Shown: piece after piece, positions 1-14,920 of the stretch
Numbering within the stretch: position 1 is the first letter of the stretch
How the letters are laid out: each line of letters opens with the position of its first letter
Source of the DNA: Bombus terrestris
Lineage: Eukaryota; Arthropoda; Insecta; Hymenoptera; Apidae
DNA: 64,000 nt
Reading direction: 5' to 3'
Assembly: GCF_910591885.1 (NCBI RefSeq)
Contig: NW_025963681.1
Coordinates: 1 to 64,000, forward strand
Program-made: the position numbers and the translations under genes
Notes under the pieces: generated by a model
Told to the model about the DNA's origin: nothing
What the model saw: the letters and a program-made list of their open reading frames with translations, nothing else
Database searches by the model: none

Positions 1-470
1 TGGGACAACGTGGGACAACGTGGGACAACGTGGGACAACGTGGGACAACGTGGGACAACGTGGGACAACGTGGGACAACGTCGGACAACGTGGGACAACG
101 TGGGACAACGTGGGACAACGTGGGACAACGTGGGACAACGTGGGACAACGTGGGACAACGTGGGACAACGTGGGACATCGTGGGACAACGTGGGACAACG
201 TGGGACAACGTGGGACAACGTGGGACAACGTGGGACAACGTGGGACAACGTGGGACAACGTGGGACAACGTGGGACAACGTGGGACAACGTGGGACAACG
301 TGGGACAACGTCGGACAACGTGGGACAACGTGGGACAACGTGGGACAACGTGGGACATCGTGGGACAACGTGGGACAACGTGGGACAACGTGGGACAACG
401 TGGGACAACGTGGGACATCGTGGGACAACGTGGGACAACGTGGGACAACGTGGGACACCGTTGGACACCG
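1..470. repeat. Near-homogeneous TGGGACAACG tract
   Basis: This opening stretch is almost entirely the consensus decamer. The exceptions are TCGGACAACG at 81 and 311, TGGGACATCG at 171, 351 and 411, and the start of a TTGGACACCG island at 451. It does not match the sequence 14,450 bp downstream, so it lies outside the large duplicated block that begins at about 471. No gene or regulatory signal is visible. Confidence 0.85.
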
Positions 471-530
471 TTGGACACCGTTGGACATCGTTGGACACCG
501 TGGGACAACGTGGGACAACGTGGGACAACG

Positions 531-550
531 TGGGAAACCATGGAACAACG
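531..550 (+). repeat. CCATGG doublet (first of about 85)
   Basis: TGGGAAACCATGGAACAACG is a fixed 20-bp pair of variant units. I counted 85 across the window: 47 before 27240 and 38 after. One is shortened, at 27231. It creates CCATGG (an NcoI site) and nearly all ATG triplets on the plus strand. Four contexts follow it. Type 1 is TTGGACATCG twice. Type 2 is TTGGACATCG then TCGGACAACG. Type 3, at 11131, 27231 and 30126, has no immediate island. Type 4 is TTGGACATCG then TTGGACAACG, which dominates after 32 kb. These contexts are the best landmarks for aligning higher-order copies. Confidence 0.9.
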
Positions 551-1010
551 TGGGACAACGTGGGACACCGTTGGACATCGTTGGACATCGTTGGACAACG
601 TGGGACAACGTGGGACAACGTGGGAAAACGTGGGACAACGTGGGACACCGTTGGACATCGCTGGACACCGTTGGACATCGTTGGACACCGTGGGACAACG
701 TGGGACAACGTGGGACAACGTGGGACAACGTGGGACAACGTGGGACAACGTGGGACAACGTGGGACAACGTGGGACAACGTGGGACATCGTGGGACAACG
801 TGGGACAACGTGGGACAACGTGGGACAACGTGGGACATCGTTGGACACCGTTGGAAACCGTGGGACAACGTGGGACAACGTGGGACAACGTGGGACAACG
901 TGGGACAACGTGGGACAACGTGGGACAACGTGGGACAACGTGGGACATCGTGGGACAACGTGGGACAACGTGGGACAACGTGGGACATCGTGGGACAACG
1001 TGGGACAACG

Positions 1011-1020
1011 TAGGACAACG
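1011..1020 (+). other. TAGGACAACG marker unit
   Basis: A G to A change creates TAG in one forward frame. The same unit in the same context recurs at 2601, 15461 and 17061, that is at steps of 1,590 and about 14,450 bp. A fifth, independent occurrence is at 63816 in a different context. It is useful as a marker of duplication history and carries no coding meaning that I can support. Confidence 0.9.
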
Positions 1021-4000
1021 TGGGACAACGTGGGACAACGTGGGACACCGTTGGACATCGTTGGACACCGTGGGACAACGTGGGACAACGTGGGACAACG
1101 TGGGACACCGTTGGACACCGTTGGACACCGTTGGACACCGTTGGACATCGTTGGACACCGTGGGACAACGTGGGACAACGTGGGACAACGTGGGAAACCA
1201 TGGAACAACGTGGGACAACGTGGGACACCGTTGGACATCGTCGGACAACGTGGGACAACGTGGGACAACGTGGGACAACGTGGGACAACGTGGGACAACG
1301 TGGGACAACGTGGGACAACGTGGGACAACGTGGGACAACGTGGGACATCGTGGGACAACGTGGGACAACGTGGGACAACGTGGGACACCGTTGGACACCG
1401 TTGGACACCGTTGGACACCGTTGGACATCGTTGGACACCGTGGGACAACGTGGGACAACGTGGGACAACGTGGGAAACCATGGAACAACGTGGGACAACG
1501 TGGGACACCGTTGGACATCGTTGGACATCGTTGGACACCGTGGGACAACGTGGGACAACGTGGGACACCGTTGGACATCGCTGGACACCGTTGGACATCG
1601 TTGGACACCGTGGGACAACGTGGGACAACGTGGGACAACGTGGGACAACGTGGGACAACGTGGGACAACGTGGGACAACGTGGGACAACGTGGGACAACG
1701 TGGGACATCGTGGGACAACGTGGGACAACGTGGGACAACGTGGGACAACGTGGGACATCGTTGGACACCGTTGGACACCGTGGGACAACGTGGGACAACG
1801 TGGGACAACGTGGGACAACGTGGGACAACGTGGGACAACGTGGGACAACGTGGGACAACGTGGGACAACGTGGGACAACGTGGGACAACGTGGGACAACG
1901 TGGGACATCGTGGGACAACGTGGGACAACGTGGGACAACGTGGGACAACGTGGGACAACGTGGGACACCGTTGGACATCGTTGGACACCGTGGGACAACG
2001 TGGGACAACGTGGGACAACGTGGGACACCGTTGGACACCGTTGGACACCGTTGGACACCGTTGGACACCGTTGGACATCGTTGGACACCGTGGGACAACG
2101 TGGGACAACGTGGGACAACGTGGGAAACCATGGAACAACGTGGGACAACGTGGGACACCGTTGGACATCGTTGGACATCGTTGGACACCGTGGGACAACG
2201 TGGGACAACGTGGGAAAACGTGGGACAACGTGGGACACCGTTGGACATCGCTGGACACCGTTGGACATCGTTGGACACCGTGGGACAACGTGGGACAACG
2301 TGGGACAACGTGGGACAACGTGGGACAACGTGGGACAACGTGGGACAACGTGGGACAACGTGGGACAACGTGGGACATCGTGGGACAACGTGGGACAACG
2401 TGGGACAACGTGGGACAACGTGGGACATCGTTGGACACCGTTGGAAACCGTGGGACAACGTGGGACAACGTGGGACAACGTGGGACAACGTGGGACAACG
2501 TGGGACAACGTGGGACAACGTGGGACAACGTGGGACATCGTGGGACAACGTGGGACAACGTGGGACAACGTGGGACATCGTGGGACAACGTGGGACAACG
2601 TAGGACAACGTGGGACAACGTGGGACAACGTGGGACACCGTTGGACATCGTTGGACACCGTGGGACAACGTGGGACAACGTGGGACAACGTGGGACACCG
2701 TTGGACACCGTTGGACACCGTTGGACACCGTTGGACATCGTTGGACACCGTGGGACAACGTGGGACAACGTGGGACAACGTGGGAAACCATGGAACAACG
2801 TGGGACAACGTGGGACACCGTTGGACATCGTCGGACAACGTGGGACAACGTGGGACAACGTGGGACAACGTGGGACAACGTGGGACAACGTGGGACAACG
2901 TGGGACAACGTGGGACACCGTTGGACACCGTTGGACACCGTTGGACACCGTTGGACATCGTTGGACACCGTGGGACAACGTGGGACAACGTGGGACAACG
3001 TGGGAAACCATGGAACAACGTGGGACAACGTGGGACACCGTTGGACATCGTTGGACATCGTTGGACACCGTGGGACAACGTGGGACAACGTGGGACACCG
3101 TTGGACATCGCTGGACACCGTTGGACATCGTTGGACACCGTGGGACAACGTGGGACAACGTGGGACAACGTGGGACAACGTGGGACAACGTGGGACAACG
3201 TGGGACAACGTGGGACAACGTGGGACAACGTGGGACATCGTGGGACAACGTGGGACAACGTGGGACAACGTGGGACAACGTGGGACAACGTGGGACATCG
3301 TTGGACACCGTTGGACACCGTGGGACAACGTGGGACAACGTGGGACAACGTGGGACAACGTGGGACAACGTGGGACAACGTGGGACAACGTGGGACAACG
3401 TGGGACAACGTGGGACAACGTGGGACAACGTGGGACAACGTGGGACATCGTGGGACAACGTGGGACAACGTGGGACAACGTGGGACAACGTGGGACAACG
3501 TGGGACACCGTTGGACATCGTTGGACACCGTGGGACAACGTGGGACAACGTGGGACAACGTGGGACACCGTTGGACACCGTTGGACACCGTTGGACACCG
3601 TTGGACACCGTTGGACATCGTTGGACACCGTGGGACAACGTGGGACAACGTGGGACAACGTGGGAAACCATGGAACAACGTGGGACAACGTGGGACACCG
3701 TTGGACATCGTCGGACAACGTGGGACAACGTGGGACAACGTGGGACAACGTGGGACAACGTGGGACAACGTGGGACAACGTGGGACACCGTTGGACACCG
3801 TGGGACACCGTTGGACACCGTTGGACATCGTTGGACACCGTGGGACAACGTGGGACAACGTGGGACAACGTGGGACAACGTGGGACATCGTGGGACAACG
3901 TGGGACAACGTGGGACAACGTGGGACAACGTGGGACACCGTTGGACATCGTTGGACACCGTGGGACAACGTGGGACAACGTGGGACAACGTGGGACACCG

Positions 4001-7000
4001 TTGGACACCGTTGGACATCGTTGGACACCGTGGGACAACGTGGGACAACGTGGGACAACGTGGGAAACCATGGAACAACGTGGGACAACGTGGGACACCG
4101 TTGGACATCGTTGGACATCGTTGGACACCGTGGGACAACGTGGGACAACGTGGGAAAACGTGGGACAACGTGGGACACCGTTGGACATCGCTGGACACCG
4201 TTGGACATCGTTGGACACCGTGGGACAACGTGGGACAACGTGGGACAACGTGGGACAACGTGGGACAACGTGGGACAACGTGGGACAACGTGGGACAACG
4301 TGGGACAACGTGGGACATCGTGGGACAACGTGGGACAACGTGGGACAACGTGGGACAACGTGGGACATCGTTGGACACCGTTGGAAACCGTGGGACAACG
4401 TGGGACAACGTGGGACAACGTGGGACAACGTGGGAAACCATGGAACAACGTGGGACAACGTGGGACACCGTGGGACATCGTCGGACAACGTGGGACAACG
4501 TGGGACAACGTGGGACAACGTGGGACAACGTGGGACAACGTGGGACAACGTGGGACAACGTGGGACAACGTGGGACAACGTGGGACATCGTGGGACAACG
4601 TGGGACAACGTGGGACAACGTGGGACACCGTTGGACACCGTTGGACACCGTTGGACACCGTTGGACATCGTTGGACACCGTGGGACAACGTGGGACAACG
4701 TGGGACAACGTGGGAAACCATGGAACAACGTGGGACAACGTGGGACACCGTTGGACATCGTTGGACATCGTTGGACACCGTGGGACAACGTGGGACAACG
4801 TGGGACACCGTTGGACATCGCTGGACACCGTTGGACATCGTTGGACACCGTGGGACAACGTGGGACAACGTGGGACAACGTGGGACAACGTGGGACAACG
4901 TGGGACAACGTGGGACAACGTGGGACAACGTGGGACAACGTGGGACATCGTGGGACAACGTGGGACAACGTGGGACAACGTGGGACAACGTGGGACATCG
5001 TTGGACACCGTTGGACACCGTGGGACAACGTGGGACAACGTGGGACAACGTGGGACAACGTGGGACAACGTGGGACAACGTGGGACAACGTGGGACAACG
5101 TGGGACAACGTGGGACAACGTGGGACAACGTGGGACATCGTGGGACAACGTGGGACAACGTGGGACAACGTGGGACAACGTGGGACAACGTGGGACACCG
5201 TTGGACATCGTTGGACACCGTGGGACAACGTGGGACAACGTGGGACAACGTGGGACACCGTTGGACACCGTTGGACACCGTTGGACACCGTTGGACACCG
5301 TTGGACATCGTTGGACACCGTGGGACAACGTGGGACAACGTGGGACAACGTGGGAAACCATGGAACAACGTGGGACAACGTGGGACACCGTTGGACATCG
5401 TCGGACAACGTGGGACAACGTGGGACAACGTGGGACAACGTGGGACAACGTGGGACATCGTGGGACAACGTGGGACAACGTGGGACAACGTGGGACAACG
5501 TGGGACAACGTGGGACACCGTTGGACACCGTTGGACATCGCTGGACACCGTTGGACATCGTTGGACACCGTGGGACAACGTGGGACAACGTGGGACAACG
5601 TGGGACAACGTGGGACAACGTGGGACAACGTGGGACAACGTGGGACAACGTGGGACAACGTGGGACAACGTGGGAAACCATGGAACAACGTGGGACAACG
5701 TGGGACACCGTTGGACATCGTTGGACATCGTTGGACACCGTGGGACAACGTGGGACAACGTGGGACACCGTTGGACATCGCTGGACACCGTTGGACATCG
5801 TTGGACACCGTGGGACAACGTGGGACAACGTGGGACAACGTGGGACAACGTGGGACAACGTGGGACAACGTGGGACAACGCGGGACAACGTGGGACAACG
5901 TGGGACATCGTGGGACAACGTGGGACAACGTGGGACAACGTGGGACAACGTGGGACATCGTTGGACACCGTTGGACACCGTGGGACAACGTGGGACAACG
6001 TGGGACAACGTGGGACAACGTGGGACAACGTGGGACAACGTGGGACAACGTGGGACAACGTGGGACAACGTGGGACAACGTGGGACAACGTGGGACAACG
6101 TGGGACAACGTGGGACAACGTGGGACAACGTGGGACAACGTGGGACAACGTGGGACAACGTGGGACAACGTGGGACACCGTTGGACATCGTTGGACACCG
6201 TGGGACAACGTGGGACAACGTGGGACAACGTGGGACACCGTTGGACACCGTTGGACACCGTTGGACACCGTTGGACACCGTTGGACATCGTTGGACACCG
6301 TGGGACAACGTGGGACAACGTGGGACAACGTGGGAAACCATGGAACAACGTGGGACAACGTGGGACACCGTTGGACATCGTCGGACAACGTGGGACAACG
6401 TGGGACAACGTGGGACAACGTGGGACAACGTGGGACAACGTGGGACAACGTGGGACACCGTTGGACACCGTGGGACACCGTTGGACACCGTTGGACATCG
6501 TTGGACACCGTGGGACAACGTGGGACAACGTGGGACAACGTGGGACAACGTGGGACAACGTGGGACAACGTGGGACAACGTGGGACAACGTGGGACAACG
6601 TGGGACAACGTGGGACAACGTGGGACATCGTGGGACAACGTGGGACAACGTGGGACAACGTGGGACAACGTGGGACACCGTTGGACAACGTGGGACACCG
6701 TTGGACATTGTTGGACACCGTGGGACAACGTGGGACAACGTGGGACAACGTGGGACATCGTGGGACAACGTGGGACAACGTGGGACAACGTGGGACAACG
6801 TGGGACAACGTGGGACAACGTGGGACAACGTGGGACATCGTGGGACAACGTGGGACAACGTGGGACAACGTGGGACACCGTTGGACACCGTTGGACACCG
6901 TTGGACACCGTTGGACATCGTTGGACACCGTGGGACAACGTGGGACAACGTGGGACAACGTGGGAAACCATGGAACAACGTGGGACAACGTGGGACACCG

Positions 7001-10000
7001 TTGGACATCGTTGGACATCGTTGGACACCGTGGGACAACGTGGGACAACGTGGGACACCGTTGGACATCGCTGGACACCGTTGGACATCGTTGGACACCG
7101 TGGGACAACGTGGGACAACGTGGGACAACGTGGGACATCGTGGGACAACGTGGGACAACGTGGGACAACGTGGGACAACGTGGGACAACGTGGGACAACG
7201 TGGGACAACGTGGGACAACGTGGGACAACGTGGGACATCGTGGGACAACGTGGGACAACGTGGGACAACGTGGGACAACGTGGGACACCGTTGGACACCG
7301 TTGGACACCGTTGGACACCGTTGGACACCGTTGGACATCGTTGGACACCGTGGGACAACGTGGGACAACGTGGGACAACGTGGGAAACCATGGAACAACG
7401 TGGGACAACGTGGGACACCGTTGGACATCGTCGGACAACGTGGGACAACGTGGGACAACGTGGGACAACGTGGGACAACGTGGGACAACGTGGGACAACG
7501 TGGGACACCGTTGGACACCGTGGGACACCGTTGGACACCGTTGGACATCGTTGGACACCGTGGGACAACGTGGGACAACGTGGGACAACGTGGGACAACG
7601 TGGGACAACGTGGGACAACGTGGGACAACGTGGGACAACGTGGGACAACGTGGGACAACGTGGGACAACGTGGGACATCGTGGGACAACGTGGGACAACG
7701 TGGGACAACGTGGGACAACGTGGGACACCGTTGGACAACGTGGGACACCGTTGGACATTGTTGGACACCGTGGGACAACGTGGGACAACGTGGGACAACG
7801 TGGGACATCGTGGGACAACGTGGGACAACGTGGGACAACGTGGGACAACGTGGGACAACGTGGGACAACGTGGGACAACGTGGGACATCGTGGGACAACG
7901 TGGGACAACGTGGGACAACGTGGGACACCGTTGGACACCGTTGGACACCGTTGGACACCGTTGGACATCGTTGGACACCGTGGGACAACGTGGGACAACG
8001 TGGGACAACGTGGGAAACCATGGAACAACGTGGGACAACGTGGGACACCGTTGGACATCGTTGGACATCGTTGGACACCGTGGGACAACGTGGGACAACG
8101 TGGGACACCGTTGGACATCGCTGGACACCGTTGGACATCGTTGGACACCGTGGGACAACGTGGGACAACGTGGGACAACGTGGGACAACGTGGGACAACG
8201 TGGGACAACGTGGGACAACGTGGGACAACGTGGGACAACGTGGGACATCGTGGGACAACGTGGGACAACGTGGGACAACGTGGGACAACGTGGGACATCG
8301 TTGGACACCGTTGGACACCGTGGGACAACGTGGGACAACGTGGGACAACGTGGGACAACGTGGGACAACGTGGGACAACGTGGGACAACGTGGGACAACG
8401 TGGGACAACGTGGGACAACGTGGGACAACGTGGGACAACGTGGGACAACGTGGGACATCGTGGGACAACGTGGGACAACGTGGGACAACGTGGGACAACG
8501 TGGGACAACGTGGGACACCGTTGGACATCGTTGGACACCGTGGGACAACGTGGGACAACGTGGGACAACGTGGGACACCGTTGGACACCGTTGGACACCG
8601 TTGGACACCGTTGGACACCGTTGGACATCGTTGGACACCGTGGGACAACGTGGGACAACGTGGGACAACGTGGGAAACCATGGAACAACGTGGGACAACG
8701 TGGGACACCGTTGGACATCGTCGGACAACGTGGGACAACGTGGGACAACGTGGGACAACGTGGGACAACGTGGGACAACGTGGGACAACGTGGGACACCG
8801 TTGGACACCGTGGGACACCGTTGGACACCGTTGGACATCGTTGGACACCGTGGGACAACGTGGGACAACGTGGGACAACGTGGGACAACGTGGGACAACG
8901 TGGGACAACGTGGGACAACGTGGGACAACGTGGGACAACGTGGGACAACGTGGGACAACGTGGGACATCGTGGGACAACGTGGGACAACGTGGGACAACG
9001 TGGGACAACGTGGGACACCGTTGGACAACGTGGGACACCGCTGGACATTGTTGGACAACGTGGGACAACGTGGGACAACGTGGGACAACGTGGGACAACG
9101 TGGGACAACGTGGGACAACGTGGGACATCGTGGGACAACGTGGGACAACGTGGGACAACGTGGGACAACGTGGGACAACGTGGGACAACGTGGGACAACG
9201 TGGGACAACGTGGGACAACGTGGGACAACGTGGGACAACGTGGGACAACGTGGGACAACGTGGGACAACGTGGGACATCGTGGGACAACGTGGGACAACG
9301 TGGGACAACGTGGGACAACGTGGGACAACGTGGGACACCGTTGGACATCGTTGGACACCGTGGGACAACGTGGGACAACGTGGGACATCGTGGGACAACG
9401 TGGGACAACGTGGGACAACGTGGGACAACGTGGGACACCGTTGGACAACGTGGGACACCGTTGGACATTGTTGGACACCGTGGGACAACGTGGGACAACG
9501 TGGGACAACGTGGGACATCGTGGGACAACGTGGGACAACGTGGGACAACGTGGGACAACGTGGGACAACGTGGGACAACGTGGGACAACGTGGGACATCG
9601 TGGGACAACGTGGGACAACGTGGGACAACGTGGGACACCGTTGGACACCGTTGGACACCGTTGGACACCGTTGGACATCGTTGGACACCGTGGGACAACG
9701 TGGGACAACGTGGGACAACGTGGGAAACCATGGAACAACGTGGGACAACGTGGGACACCGTTGGACATCGTTGGACATCGTTGGACACCGTGGGACAACG
9801 TGGGACAACGTGGGACACCGTTGGACATCGCTGGACACCGTTGGACATCGTTGGACACCGTGGGACAACGTGGGACAACGTGGGACAACGTGGGACAACG
9901 TGGGACAACGTGGGACAACGTGGGACAACGTGGGACAACGTGGGACAACGTGGGACATCGTGGGACAACGTGGGACAACGTGGGACAACGTGGGACAACG

Positions 10001-12570
10001 TGGGACATCGTTGGACACCGTTGGACACCGTGGGACAACGTGGGACAACGTGGGACAACGTGGGACAACGTGGGACAACGTGGGACAACGTGGGACAACG
10101 TGGGACAACGTGGGACAACGTGGGACAACGTGGGACAACGTGGGACAACGTGGGACAACGTGGGACATCGTGGGACAACGTGGGACAACGTGGGACAACG
10201 TGGGACAACGTGGGACAACGTGGGACACCGTTGGACATCGTTGGACACCGTGGGACAACGTGGGACAACGTGGGACAACGTGGGACACCGTTGGACACCG
10301 TTGGACACCGTTGGACACCGTTGGACACCGTTGGACATCGTTGGACACCGTGGGACAACGTGGGACAACGTGGGACAACGTGGGAAACCATGGAACAACG
10401 TGGGACAACGTGGGACACCGTTGGACATCGTCGGACAACGTGGGACAACGTGGGACAACGTGGGACAACGTGGGACAACGTGGGACAACGTGGGACAACG
10501 TGGGACACCGTTGGACACCGTGGGACACCGTTGGACACCGTTGGACATCGTTGGACACCGTGGGACAACGTGGGACAACGTGGGACAACGTGGGACAACG
10601 TGGGACAACGTGGGACAACGTGGGACAACGTGGGACAACGTGGGACAACGTGGGACAACGTGGGACAACGTGGGACATCGTGGGACAACGTGGGACAACG
10701 TGGGACAACGTGGGACAACGTGGGACACCGTTGGACAACGTGGGACACCGCTGGACATTGTTGGACACCGTGGGACAACGTGGGACAACGTGGGACAACG
10801 TGGGACATCGTGGGACAACGTGGGACAACGTGGGACAACGTGGGACAACGTGGGACAACGTGGGACACCGTTGGACACCGTTGGACACCGTTGGACACCG
10901 TTGGACATCGTTGGACACCGTGGGACAACGTGGGACAACGTGGGACAACGTGGGACAACGTGGGACAACGTGGGACACCGTTGGACATCGTTGGACACCG
11001 TGGGACAACGTGGGACAACGTGGGACAACGTGGGACACCGTTGGACACCGTTGGACACCGTTGGACACCGTTGGACACCGTTGGACATCGTTGGACACCG
11101 TGGGACAACGTGGGACAACGTGGGACAACGTGGGAAACCATGGAACAACGTGGGACAACGTGGGACAACGTGGGACACCGTTGGACACCGTTGGACACCG
11201 TTGGACACCGTTGGACATCGTTGGACACCGTGGGACAACGTGGGACAACGTGGGACAACGTGGGAAACCATGGAACAACGTGGGACAACGTGGGACACCG
11301 TTGGACATCGTTGGACATCGTTGGACACCGTGGGACAACGTGGGACAACGTGGGACACCGTTGGACATCGCTGGACACCGTTGGACATCGTTGGACACCG
11401 TGGGACAACGTGGGACAACGTGGGACAACGTGGGACAACGTGGGACAACGTGGGACAACGTGGGACAACGTGGGACAACGTGGGACAACGTGGGACATCG
11501 TGGGACAACGTGGGACAACGTGGGACAACGTGGGACAACGTGGGACATCGTTGGACACCGTTGGACACCGTGGGACAACGTGGGACAACGTGGGACAACG
11601 TGGGACAACGTGGGACAACGTGGGACAACGTGGGACAACGTGGGACAACGTGGGACAACGTGGGACAACGTGGGACATCGTGGGACAACGTGGGACAACG
11701 TGGGACAACGTGGGACAACGTGGGACAACGTGGGACACCGTTGGACATCGTTGGACACCGTGGGACAACGTGGGACAACGTGGGACAACGTGGGACACCG
11801 TTGGACACCGTTGGACACCGTTGGACACCGTTGGACACCGTTGGACATCGTTGGACACCGTGGGACAACGTGGGACAACGTGGGACAACGTGGGAAACCA
11901 TGGAACAACGTGGGACAACGTGGGACACCGTTGGACATCGTCGGACAACGTGGGACAACGTGGGACAACGTGGGACAACGTGGGACAACGTGGGACAACG
12001 TGGGACAACGTGGGACACCGTTGGACACCGTGGGACACCGTTGGACACCGTTGGACATCGTTGGACACCGTGGGACAACGTGGGACAACGTGGGACAACG
12101 TGGGACAACGTGGGACAACGTGGGACAACGTGGGACAACGTGGGACAACGTGGGACAACGTGGGACAACGTGGGACAACGTGGGACATCGTGGGACAACG
12201 TGGGACAACGTGGGACAACGTGGGACAACGTGGGACACCGTTGGACAACGTGGGACACCGCTGGACATTGTTGGACACCGTGGGACAACGTGGGACAACG
12301 TGGGACAACGTGGGACATCGTGGGACAACGTGGGACAACGTGGGACAACGTGGGACAACGTGGGACAACGTGGGACACCGTTGGACACCGTTGGACACCG
12401 TTGGACACCGTTGGACATCGTTGGACACCGTGGGACAACGTGGGACAACGTGGGACAACGTGGGAAACCATGGAACAACGTGGGACAACGTGGGACACCG
12501 TTGGACATCGTTGGACATCGTTGGACACCGTGGGACAACGTGGGACAACGTGGGAAAACGTGGGACAACG

Positions 12571-14920
12571 TGGGACACCGTTGGACACCGTTGGACATCG
12601 TTGGACACCGTTGGACATCGCTGGACACCGTTGGACATCGTTGGACACCGTGGGACAACGTGGGACAACGTGGGACAACGTGGGACAACGTGGGACAACG
12701 TGGGACAACGTGGGACAACGTGGGACAACGTGGGACAACGTGGGACAACGTGGGACATCGTGGGACAACGTGGGACAACGTGGGACAACGTGGGACAACG
12801 TGGTACAACGTGGGACAACGTGGGACAACGTGGGACAACGTGGGACAACGTGGGACAACGTGGGACAACGTGGGACAACGTGGGACAACGTGGGACAACG
12901 TGGGACAACGTGGGACATCGTGGGACAACGTGGGACAACGTGGGACAACGTGGGACAACGTGGGACAACGTGGGACACCGTTGGACATCGTTGGACAACG
13001 TGGGACACCGTTGGACATCGTTGGACACCGTGGGACAACGTGGGACAACGTGGGACACCGTTGGACACCGTTGGACATCGTTGGACACCGTGGGACAACG
13101 TGGGACAACGTGGGACAACGTGGGAAACCATGGAACAACGTGGGACAACGTGGGACACCGTTGGACATCGTTGGACAACGTGGGACAACGTGGGACAACG
13201 TGGGACAACGTGGGACAACGTGGGACAACGTGGGACAACGTGGGACACCGTTGGACACCGTGGGACACCGTTGGACACCGTTGGACATCGTTGGACACCG
13301 TGGGACAACGTGGGACAACGTGGGACAACGTGGGAGAACGTGGGACAACGTGGGACAACGTGGGACAACGTGGGACAACGTGGGACAACGTGGGACAACG
13401 TGGGACATCGTGGGACAACGTGGGACAACGTGGGACAACGTGGGACAACGTGGGACACCGTTGGACAACGTGGGACACCGTTGGACATCGTTGGACACCG
13501 TGGGACAACGTGGGACAACGTGGGACCACGTGGGACAACGCGGGACAACGTGGGACAACGTGGGACAACGTGGGACAACGTGGGACAACGTGGGACAACG
13601 TGGGACATCGTGGGACACCGTGGGACAACGTGGGACAACGTGGGACAACGTGGGACAACGTGGGACACCGTTGGACATCGTTGGACACCGTGGGACACCG
13701 TGGGACAACGTGGGACAACGTGGGACAACGAGGGACAACGTGGGACAACGTGGGAAACCATGGAACAACGTGGGACAACGTGGGACACCGTTGGACATCG
13801 TTGGACAACGTGGGACAACGTGGGACAACGTGGGACAACGTGGGACAACGTGGGACAACGTGGGACAACGTGGGACACCGTTGGACACCGTGGGACACCG
13901 TTGGACACCGTTGGACATCGTTGGACATCGTTGGACACCGTGGGACAACGTGGGACAACGTGGGACAACGTGGGACAACGTGGGACACCGTTGGACATCG
14001 TTGGACATCGTTGGACATCGTTGGACATCGTGGGACACCGTTGGACATCGTTGGACATCGTTGGACACCGTTGGACATCGTTGGACATCGTTGGACATCG
14101 TTGGACACCGTTGGACACCGTTGGACACCGTTGGACACCGTTGGACATCGTTGGACACCGTGGGACAACGTGGGACAACGTGGGACAACGTGGGACAACG
14201 TGGGACAACGTGGGACAACGTGGGACATCGTGGGACAACGTGGGACAACGTGGGACAACGTGGGACAACGTGGGACAACGTGGGACACCGTTGGACACCG
14301 TGGGACACCGTTGGACACCGTTGGACATCGTTGGACACCGTGGGACAACGTGGGACAACGTGGGACAACGTGGGACACCGTTGGACATCGTTGGACACCG
14401 TGGGACAACGTGGGACAACGTGGGACAACGTGGGAGAACGTGGGACAACGTGGGACAACGTGGGACAACGTGGGACAACGTGGGACAACGTGGGACAACG
14501 TGGGACAACGTGGGACAACGTGGGACAACGTGGGACAACGTGGGACATCGTGGGACAACGTGGGACAACGTGGGACAACGTGGGACAACGTGGGACAACG
14601 TGGGACACCGTTGGACATCGTTGGACAACGTGGGACACCGTTGGACATCGTTGGACACCGTGGGACAACGTGGGACAACGTGGGACACCGTTGGACACCG
14701 TTGGACATCGTTGGACACCGTGGGACAACGTGGGACAACGTGGGACAACGTGGGAAACCATGGAACAACGTGGGACAACGTGGGACACCGTTGGACATCG
14801 TTGGACAACGTGGGACAACGTGGGACAACGTGGGACAACGTGGGACAACGTGGGACAACGTGGGACAACGTGGGACACCGTTGGACACCGTGGGACACCG
14901 TTGGACACCGTTGGACATCG
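12571..14920. repeat. TTGGACATCG-containing block between the two large copies
   Basis: This segment differs in variant mix from the blocks around it. Its CCATGG doublets (13121, 13751, 14751) are followed by TTGGACATCG TTGGACAACG rather than the patterns seen upstream. It carries the rare variants TGGTACAACG (12801), TGGGAGAACG (13331, 14431), TGGGACCACG (13521), CGGGACAACG (13541) and AGGGACAACG (13731). A long island of TTGGACATCG and TTGGACACCG units occupies about 13981-14160. The same series of rare variants returns about 19,025 bp downstream. The block ends where copy 2 of the large repeat starts, near 14921. Confidence 0.8.
13331..13530 (+). other. Paired markers TGGGAGAACG and TGGGACCACG, 190 bp apart
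   Basis: The two rare variants occur together at a fixed 190-bp spacing at six places: 13331/13521, 32356/32546, 33976/34166, 35726/35916, 37856/38046 and 43856/44046. TGGGACCACG followed by TG creates the palindrome CCACGTGG, with an E-box/G-box core CACGTG. About 18 such palindromes exist in the window, all from 13.5 kb onward. Whether any protein binds them is unknown. Confidence 0.8.

Larger units (their letters stand above)
531..3180. repeat. Internal 1.59-kb tandem module (two copies)
   Basis: Landmarks at 531 (CCATGG doublet), 621 (TGGGAAAACG), 851 (TTGGAAACCG), 1011 (TAGGACAACG) and 1191 (doublet) recur exactly 1,590 bp later at 2121, 2211, 2441, 2601 and 2781. The next doublet pair, 1471 and 3001, is 1,530 bp apart, so six units were lost or gained there. 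A third, truncated start of the same module is at 4061-4380, with TGGGAAAACG at 4151 and TTGGAAACCG at 4381. The module pair is present again at 14981-17640. Confidence 0.8.
471..12570. repeat. Higher-order repeat block, copy 1
   Basis: This ~12.1-kb segment reappears at 14921-28695. Matching landmarks include the CCATGG doublets at 531, 1191, 1471, 2121, 2781, 3001, 3661, 4061, 4431, 4711, 5351 and 5671. Each has a partner 14,450 or 14,460 bp downstream. The rare variants TAGGACAACG (1011, 2601), CGGGACAACG (5881) and CTGGACATTG (9041, 10751) also have partners. Internally it is built from smaller modules. A ~1,590-bp step links 531-1191 to 2121-2781, and from 6961 onward doublets recur about 630 and 660 bp apart. 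Few substitutions separate the two copies, so the duplication looks recent relative to the internal modules. Confidence 0.85.

Noticed and set aside
13981..14160. CENP-B box in the TCGTTGGA-containing islands
   Set aside because: CATCGTTGGACACCG shares TCGTTGGA with the CENP-B box but lacks the required TTCG start and CGGG at the right spacing, so the essential positions are not met.
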